The translations under genes and the position numbers were made by a program. Below the pieces are notes generated by a model, which saw only the letters and a list, made by a program, of their open reading frames with translations, was not told the origin of the DNA and searched no databases. Below are positions 53,737 through 64,000 of a stretch of 64,000 bases of DNA, piece by piece. Each line of letters begins with the position of its first letter. Positions within the stretch are counted from its first letter, which is position 1. Source of the stretch: Brucella oryzae (GTDB lineage Bacteria; Pseudomonadota; Alphaproteobacteria; Rhizobiales; Rhizobiaceae); NCBI GenBank assembly GCA_012103035.1, contig JAAVLL010000001.1:780501-844500 (forward strand). Reading direction: 5' to 3'.

Positions 53737-54578
53737 TGGCTTGCCTCCTCGGTGACTTTCTCGCTATCGCCGGAGTGGTGGGGATAGACTTCATGCACCA
53801 CGTCATCGATGACATAGGGCGTCAGCTCATCGATGCGAACGATACTGCTCGTCGCGACCTCGTCGAGATCGTGAATGGCAGCGCCGAGAATGCGCTCGCC
53901 GGGCAGGTCGCGTTCCATCGGTCCAACGATGAAGGCGGCGGCAGGCGCCCAGACATAGTTCGTGCCGAAAGCGTCGCCCGACCAGGCGCGGTGCAGATGG
54001 CCGCTGGCATGGAGCTGCACATTATATTGCGTGAAAAGATCATAAAGACGCTGGCGCGGGGCAGGGCGAATGCCCCAGTAACCGCTGTCCCCTTCTTCCG
54101 GGTCGTCCACAAAGAGCGGCTTGTGGGCGAAGACGGCGACGGGCTTGCCGCCGCTATTCTTCAATTCGTCTTCGAACCACTGAAACTGTTCCGCTTCTTC
54201 GGCTTCGCCGGAGCCGATGACAAGGCTGTTGAGGCCGATGATGCGCCAGTTGCCGAAATTTTCCGCCCAGCGATCCGGGCCGATATGCCGACGCCAGCGC
54301 ATCAGGCGCTGCGCATTGACCGGCTGGTGGCTTTCGGGAAGGTGGCCGATATCGTGATTACCGGGAAGGCTGAGAACGCGGGCAGGAAGCTCGTCCAGAC
54401 AAGTACGGCAGAACAGAAGGTCGGCCTCCACATCGGCGCCATCAACCGTCAGGTCGCCAGTATGGATGACCAGATCCGGCTTCTGCTCATCGATCCAGGC
54501 AACGAGCGGTTCCCAGTTGCGGTTGAAGTGCGGCTTGATGGGGCTGAGGTGGGTGTCTGTAATCTGAACGATCCGCAC
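53733..54578 (-). CDS. Calcineurin-like metallophosphoesterase (cAMP/glycerophosphodiester type)
   Basis: About 281 residues, uninterrupted. All five metallophosphatase motifs: ITDTHLS, HTGDLTVDG, GNHDIG, AHKPLF and SGHLHRAW. The class III phosphodiesterases of this length cleave cAMP or glycerophosphodiesters. As first gene of a five-gene ABC importer operon, with a 4-base overlap to the ATPase, a role in processing the imported phosphodiester is reasonable. GTG 54578 is chosen because AAGGAG is seven bases upstream. Confidence 0.87.
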   Translation of the reverse strand: MRIVQITDTHLSPIKPHFNRNWEPLVAWIDEQKPDLVIHTGDLTVDGADVEADLLFCRTCLDELPARVLSLPGNHDIGHLPESHQPVNAQRLMRWRRHIGPDRWAENFGNWRIIGLNSLVIGSGEAEEAEQFQWFEDELKNSGGKPVAVFAHKPLFVDDPEEGDSGYWGIRPAPRQRLYDLFTQYNVQLHASGHLHRAWSGDAFGTNYVWAPAAAFIVGPMERDLPGERILGAAIHDLDEVATSSIVRIDELTPYVIDDVVHEVYPHHSGDSEKVTEEASQ

Positions 54579-54925
54579 GGGTACGCTCCTTCTCGGGTCT
54601 GTCTCTTGTCGCAACGGCTTTTACGCGCTGCACATGTGCCGGGCGCGCCATGCGCGGCATCTTGCCGGGGCTTTTAGGCGTGTTGTGTGACAGGCCCGCT
54701 GCACTGCAGTGACAGTTGCATGACATCTGCTTGGAGCGACTCAAAAGGGTGATTTGCCGCATTTGGAGGCATCGTTGTTTCGCCGCTGCTCATGCATTAG
54801 GCGATCGATCTGCACATTATAATATTACGAAGTAATTCATATCGTCATAAGTTGTTGTTTTAAATTGATTTATGCTCTGATCAAGACATGCGTAAAACGC
54901 ATAGCTGCATTGCGCTAAAGTCGCA
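54579..54925. other. Intergenic region upstream of the importer operon and the sRNA
   Basis: The importer-operon promoter should be in the first ~200 bases on the minus strand; 54810-54900 is AT-rich. No clear pair of hexamers for the operon. No ORF worth calling. Confidence 0.35.
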
Positions 54926-54953
54926 TTGCAAAACAATGGGCAAGAGGCATATA
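54926..54953 (+). promoter_or_regulatory. Promoter of the AbcR-like sRNA
   Basis: TTGCAA at 54926-54931, a 16-base spacer and CATATA at 54948-54953. AT-rich upstream DNA could hold a LysR-type binding site. Confidence 0.5.
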
Positions 54954-54959
54954 AGGATC

Positions 54960-55073
54960 ATCTCAGTGCTGCGTTTCCTCCTCCCATTTGCGCAGGCTGA
55001 GTGTTCCCCTCTGGAGGTTTGCCTCGAAGGCACCTTCAAAACTCAAAGCCAGACATTTGTCTGGCTTTTTCTT
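54960..55073 (+). ncRNA. abcR: AbcR-family (alpha-r15) small RNA
   Basis: About 114 nt with no ORF. It contains the anti-Shine-Dalgarno stretch GTTTCCTCCTCCC (54973-54985) and a second CCCCTC motif, a small hairpin GAAGGCACCTTC (55026-55037), and an intrinsic terminator AGCCAGAC / GTCTGGCT followed by TTTTTCTTTT. Length, CUCCUCCC motif and order match AbcR1/AbcR2 RNAs, Hfq-dependent repressors of ABC transporter mRNAs in rhizobia, Agrobacterium and Brucella. Which paralogue this is cannot be said. In Brucella AbcR2 is activated by VtlR, whose gene orthologue is in this window. Confidence 0.68.
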
Positions 55074-55154
55074 TTCGCCAAGTCTCATTTGTTTTCTCGA
55101 ATTGCAGGCACGAAAAGGGGCCTCTCGGCCTTTGTTATTTTCGGTTCGACCTGT

Positions 55155-56536
<1,382 letters not shown>

Positions 56537-56643
56537 TTAACGCAAAAACTGATTGGAACGGGCGGTTGTGCTTTATGCCTGCGAGCTAAGCGTGCATTGT
56601 GAGCGCCATGCTGCATGTTTCATGCAGACGTGGAGGGACGATC

Positions 56644-57128
56644 ATGACGACAAGTTTCCAACTGCTTGTTCTGCTGACTGCATGGGGAAGCGCTATTACA
56701 GGCGGCATCTTCTATGCGTTCTCAAGTTTTGTGATGGCCGCGCTGGCACGTATTCCGGCCGATGCGGGTATAACGGCGATGCAGTCGATCAATGTCACCG
56801 TCATCAACGGCACGTTCTTTGCCGTCTTCTTCGGCACGGCATTGTTGTGTCTGGCGATTATCGTACTGGGATTGATGGGCTTTGGGGGCTGTCGAAATGG
56901 GCGATGATCGGCGCTGCCGTTTATCTCGTCGGCACGATCGGCGTGACGATGGCTCTTAATGTGCCGCTGAATAACCAGCTTGCGGCGATGGATGCCAATG
57001 CTGCGGCTTCGGCAGATGTCTGGCTCGCTTATGTCCGCGACTGGACTATGTGGAACCACGTCCGCACCATTGCGGCGCTGATTGCCGCCGTCATGCTTGG
57101 CGCGAGCGCGCTGGCAGGGACTGGTTAA
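56644..57128 (+). CDS. DUF1772 (anthrone oxygenase-like) membrane protein
   Basis: About 161 residues, four helices: FQLLVLLTAWGSAITGGIFY, FFAVFFGTALLCLAIIVLG, AVYLVGTIGVTMALNVPLNN and VRTIAALIAAVMLGASALAG. The motif NVPLNNQLA and WNHVRT are DUF1772 marks. One break near 56889 (GGGGGCTGTCG, expected GGCCTGTCG). ATG 56644 behind GGAGGGACG. Related fungal proteins are anthrone oxygenases; bacterial function not established. Confidence 0.8.
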
Positions 57129-57137
57129 AACAGACAA

Positions 57138-57167
57138 TAAAAAGCGGGCCCGAGGGCCCGCCTTTTC
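57138..57167. terminator. Bidirectional terminator between the DUF1772 gene and a cold-shock gene
   Basis: GCGGGCCC / GGGCCCGC with a 2- to 3-base loop, flanked by AAAAA and TTTTC. Confidence 0.88.
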
Positions 57168-57183
57168 TGCCTTGCGGCAAAAC

Positions 57184-57393
57184 TTATGCTGCGACGAGGT
57201 TGTCGGCAGACGAACGGCCCGAACGGCGGTCCTGAACGATTTCGTAAGAAACCTTCTGACCTTCATCGAGCGTGGCAAGGCCAGCGCGCTGAACGGCGGA
57301 GATGTGAACGAAAACGTCCGTGCCGCCCTGGTCAGGCTGGATGAAGCCGAAGCCCTTGGTCGTATTGAACCACTTAACTGTTCCCGTAGCCAT
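57184..57393 (-). CDS. Cold-shock domain protein, second paralogue
   Basis: 69 residues, uninterrupted. [21 protein letters not shown] has both RNP motifs. More like the classical CspA ([18 protein letters not shown]) than the copy at 33439. Single-gene unit; the 190 bases upstream hold its promoter and leader. Confidence 0.92.
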   Translation of the reverse strand: MATGTVKWFNTTKGFGFIQPDQGGTDVFVHISAVQRAGLATLDEGQKVSYEIVQDRRSGRSSADNLVAA

Positions 57394-57586
57394 GGGAAAT
57401 TCCTTTGTAACATTAGTAGTAGAGTAGTCCGTATGCTTCGCACACGTCCCTGTGAATCGAATTTATGGACAGGAGATCGTCAGGAAGCACGGCGGGCCGC
57501 ACGGGTCGCAAAGTCACTCGACCGAAAAATCGATGCGCTAACTATATGCGACAAACTTGACCAGCACAAGACAGCTACATTGCCAA

Positions 57587-58025
57587 CTAGAAACTGATTT
57601 TACCAAGGCTTTCTGCCATACCGAGTCCGAGACGGTTTTGCGCGTTCGCTCGGTCGAGCCAGAACAGCCGGAACAGAATCGGGCGCCCCGTCGCATGGCG
57701 ACATTTCATAGTGATCCCAGGTTTCAGGCGTCGCGACTCTCAATTGCAGGTGAAAACAGTGACGGCGGTGAAGCTCTCTCTGTCCTCTTTCCAGATAATC
57801 ATAGTCGAAGCTTTCGAGATGGATCATGCCATCGTCATAAAGAAGGCCGGTTTCCTCGGTGAATTCGCGGTAGGCGGCGGCGAGAATGTCTTCTCCCGTA
57901 TCCACAGTGCCGCCCGGCACCTGAAGCGGCGTATCAGGAAAATCCGGTTCTGCGAAAACGAGAAGCCGGTTGTTCCACGTTGCATAAATAAGCACTTTGT
58001 CGATGGGTTGGATCGTGACGGTCAT
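57587..58025 (-). CDS. NUDIX hydrolase
   Basis: About 146 residues. Nudix box GTVDTGEDILAAAYREFTEETGL fits GX5EX7REUXEEXGU. It hydrolyses a nucleoside diphosphate derivative; substrate unknown. One break near 57672, where restoring one GC-type unit gives an end LFRLFWLDRANAQNRLGLG and a stop TAG at 57587-57589; the unrepaired frame ends at 57600. Start ATG 58025. Confidence 0.8.
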
Positions 58026-58232
58026 GGAATGTTCCGGCAGGGTTAGCGTTCAGGCCATAATTGCAACGAATGATTTGCCGTAAAACCTGCATATTGTTGT
58101 GACCCATCATAAGCGGTTTGCCGGAAAAGCGTGCTGATTTCCTATCTTTGACTTCCACGTGACGTAGATATTCAGCATGTTGCAAAATATATCTGCAAAA
58201 CTGAGCCGGACGGGTGGGCAGCGAGGCAGGAC

Positions 58233-60103
58233 ATGACGTCTGAACCAGGCAAGGACAAGACGAAGCAAAACGCGCCTAAGAAGGAACGCCGCCGCAGGAA
58301 GCCCAAGCGCAGTGTCACCGAGCGCCTGCGCAAGAGTTCGGCGAAGTTGATCGGCGGCACGCCATCACGCGACGGAACCGATCTCTTCTCTCAAGTTTCG
58401 ATGATGGTCGGGGCCTTTATGGTCTCGCCGGTACGCAATACACTGATTGCGCTGGGGACCGGCATTTTCGTTCTCATCGTGCTGATCGCCATCGGACAGG
58501 TCGCCATCAATCGATGGAACGAACCTTTCTACGATGCGCTCTCCCGTCGGGATTTGCAGGCTTTCTTCCACCAGCTGATGGTTTTCTTCGGGATTGCGGG
58601 CAGTCTGCTTGTACTCAATGTATCGCAAACCTGGCTTAACCAGATGTTCAAGCTCAAAATGCGTGAGGGACTGGCGCGCGATCTGGTCGGGCAATGGCTT
58701 GTACCGGGCCGGGCATTTCGTCTGGCCAATGCTGGCGAAATCGGCATCAATCCCGATCAACGTTTGCATGAGGATGCACGCCATCTGGCCGAAACTTCCT
58801 GCGATCTTGGCATAAACCTGCTTCAGTCCACCGTTATTCTGGTGAGTTTCGTGGGGTGTTGTGGTCGCTGTCGAGCGGTTTCGTGTTCCATATCGCTGGC
58901 TACAGTTTCTCGATCCCCGGCTATATGGTCTGGGCCGTCATCCTTTATGCGGCTTCCGCCTCCTGGCTCACATGGATCGTCGGGCGCAGTCTGGTCAACA
59001 TCAACGCCAATCGCTATGCGCGCGAAGCGGATTTCCGCGCATCGCTGATGCGGGTCAATGAGCATGTGGACGCCATCACCCTGTCGCGCGGCGAAGGGGA
59101 TGAAAGACGTCGTCTCGATCTGGATATCGACGCGGTTCTGGGTGCGATCCGCAAGATCGTCTATGCGACGACGCGGCTGACCTGGGTGACCGCCGGTTAT
59201 GGCTGGCTGACAATCGTGGCACCAATTCTTGTCGCGGCTCCGGTCTATTTCGGCGGCGGGCTGACATTCGGCGGGCTGATGATGGCAGTTGGCGCGTTTA
59301 CACAGGTACACAATGCGCTGCGCTGGTTTGTCGATAATTTCGGTGCGATTGCCGACTGGCGGGCGACGCTGCTGCGTGTGGCGAGTTTCCGCCAGGCGGT
59401 ACTGCATATGGATGCACTCGGCCGTCTCGACCGGCAGATCGAGCTTGCGGCGAATGATGATGACAGGCTGACGCTGGACGATGTTTCCATCGCCGCTCCC
59501 GATCAGTGTGTGAAGCTTTCCCGCAAGGCCTTTTCGGTACGGCCCGGCGATCGCGTGCTTGTGACGGGCGGGACCGAGACGCAAAGAACATTATTGTTCC
59601 GCGCATTGGGCGGGCTTTGGCCATGGGGCGAGGGGCGGATCGGTATGCCCGCCGGCGATGGTGTCGCCTTCATGCCGCGCGCACCTTATTTTCCGCCGGG
59701 CAACCTCAGGGGCGTGCTCGTCTATCCGCTCGATATGAAGAAGTTTTCCGAAGCGGATCTGGAAAACGTGCTGCGACGGGCCGGGCTTGAACGACTCTCC
59801 ACGAGCCTCGACCGCGTTGCGCGTTGGGACCGCGTCCTGACGGACGATGAGCGCCAATGCATCGCCTTTGCCCGCCTGATCTTGCAGAAACCGGCGTGGA
59901 TCGTCATCGATGGTGCGCTCGATGGCCTCGACGCCGAAGCCTATGACCGGATTCGCGACCTGCTGAACAGCGAACTGAAAGATGCTGCCGTCATTCATCT
60001 CGGCAAGCCGCATCTGCATGACGGGCTTTTCACGCAGCAGGTTAATCTGGAGGACGATCCTTCCGGAAAGCCTCTGGAACTGCCAGCTCTCAAAACGGCA
60101 TGA
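58233..60103 (+). CDS. SbmA/BacA-like ABC transporter with degenerate ATPase domain
   Basis: About 624 residues. The basic N-terminal tail (KKERRRRKPKRSVTERLRK) precedes an SbmA/BacA-like membrane domain (FVLIVLIAIGQVAINRWNEP, FYDALSRRDLQAFFHQL, NPDQRLHEDARH), and a C-terminal ABC domain of the YddA class. In that domain the Walker A Lys is not preserved (VTGGTETQRTLLFRAL), the signature reads LTDDERQ rather than LSGGE, and Walker B reads VIDGALDGLD with Gly for the catalytic Glu. One break near 58857 (GTGGGGTG, expected five G). BacA relatives import peptides and affect very-long-chain fatty acids; this one may depend on ion gradients or be inactive. Confidence 0.85.
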
Positions 60104-60104
60104 G

Positions 60105-60133
60105 AAAAGCCGCCGGATTGACCGACGGCTTTT
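60105..60133. terminator. Bidirectional terminator before carB
   Basis: AAAAGCCG / CGGCTTTT with a 13-base loop. Located between the BacA-like gene and the convergent carB gene. Confidence 0.75.
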
Positions 60134-60152
60134 CTATCTTTTGGCTATGTGA

Positions 60153-63632
<3,480 letters not shown>

Positions 63633-64000
63633 GGGCGCTCATCCTATCTTCTTCGCGTGCATGATCTTGTCCGAAAACCGGTCCCCGTGTTTCGGGATCA
63701 TGCTGATTTAGCCTGCCAGAAAAGCCCGCACGGTTTACCGGCGGGTTGGCAGCGTATGAATTCTGTGGGCTAAGCGGGCCTTATAGGCAATCATTTCGAT
63801 AAGCGGAACCCCACAAATCGTTTTATTTCAAAGAAAATGCGGGCATTCACGGAAATTCTTGGCCATGGAGGCAAAAGTTTTGATTGACTGCGGCAAAGGG
63901 GCGAGGGCCGGTTCTATATTGCGAAAGAGTCTTCGTTTGTGATTGATGCTGCCATTTACTTTTTATGTTGCCGTGCCAACTCTTTATGCGACAATTACAG
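63633..64000. other. carB upstream region
   Basis: Bases 63659-63703 are a short palindromic element (GCATGATCTTGTCCGAAAAC, then CGG and GTTTCGGGATCATGC). Beyond it, 63780-64000 holds no ORF with support; TATATT near 63913 may be a promoter element on the plus strand. The carB promoter lies between the palindrome and the window end or within it. Confidence 0.5.

Overview
The window is a stretch of a main chromosome from an alphaproteobacterium of the order Rhizobiales, family Brucellaceae. The Ochrobactrum / Brucella group fits best. The basis is gene content and order (petABC; ychF-pth-rplY-prs; greA-lpcC-lrp-trkH-trxB-lsrB; lgt next to a MidA-type methyltransferase and pgeF), a BA14K protein, Rhizobiales-type LsrB/VtlR, and many short palindromic intergenic repeats. 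No rRNA, tRNA, CRISPR, prophage or intact insertion sequence was seen. Almost everything is core metabolism, envelope and information processing.

Layout. 1-3.5 kb: acetyltransferase end, hemF, a small unknown, a purine nucleoside permease, trmL. 3.7-10.5 kb: two tandem ABC exporter half-transporters, then the cytochrome bc1 operon petABC. 10.7-15.1 kb: apt, two MaoC-like hydratases, ychF, pth, rplY. 15.1-15.8 kb: repeats and a candidate small RNA. 15.8-20.6 kb: a HerA-like ATPase, chrA, prs, a lipoprotein. 20.7-24.7 kb: lgt-midA-pgeF-M24 peptidase operon. 25-31 kb: a UbiK-like protein, YbjN, CsaA, an EnvZ/OmpR-type pair, a MarR regulator divergent from ilvE. 31-43 kb: small envelope genes, an MBL hydrolase, BA14K, cspA, a lytic transglycosylase, a Kazal lipoprotein, uvrB, yciA, an extensin-family protein, DMT-type membrane proteins, a DUF1176 protein. 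43.5-49.4 kb: greA, lpcC, lrp, trkH, trxB, lsrB. 49.5-55.1 kb: a complete ABC importer operon led by a phosphoesterase gene, followed by an AbcR-like small RNA. 55.1-64 kb: aatA, a DUF1772 protein, a second cspA, a NUDIX hydrolase, a BacA-like transporter with a degenerate ATPase domain, carB.

The dominant property of this sequence is technical. About 70 reading-frame breaks interrupt about 37 genes, including genes normally indispensable (lgt, pth, carB, petABC). Nearly all are repaired by restoring one base to a short homopolymer, typically a run of five read as four, or one unit to a dinucleotide repeat. I treat these as sequence errors, give each gene its full repaired extent, and state where each break lies. 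Any call that depends on a frame across such a site (for example the apparent petB-petC fusion) must be read with that in mind.

The most interesting biology is outside the ORFs or in atypical domains: an AbcR-like sRNA beside an ABC importer operon, a second promoter-hairpin-terminator unit at 15.35-15.48 kb, a 187-bp structured inverted-repeat element between convergent genes, a MITE-like 141-bp repeat family with one copy carrying a nested palindrome, a BacA-like transporter whose nucleotide-binding domain has lost its key motifs, and a MarR operator overlapping two divergent promoters. I found no convincing previously undescribed multi-gene system.
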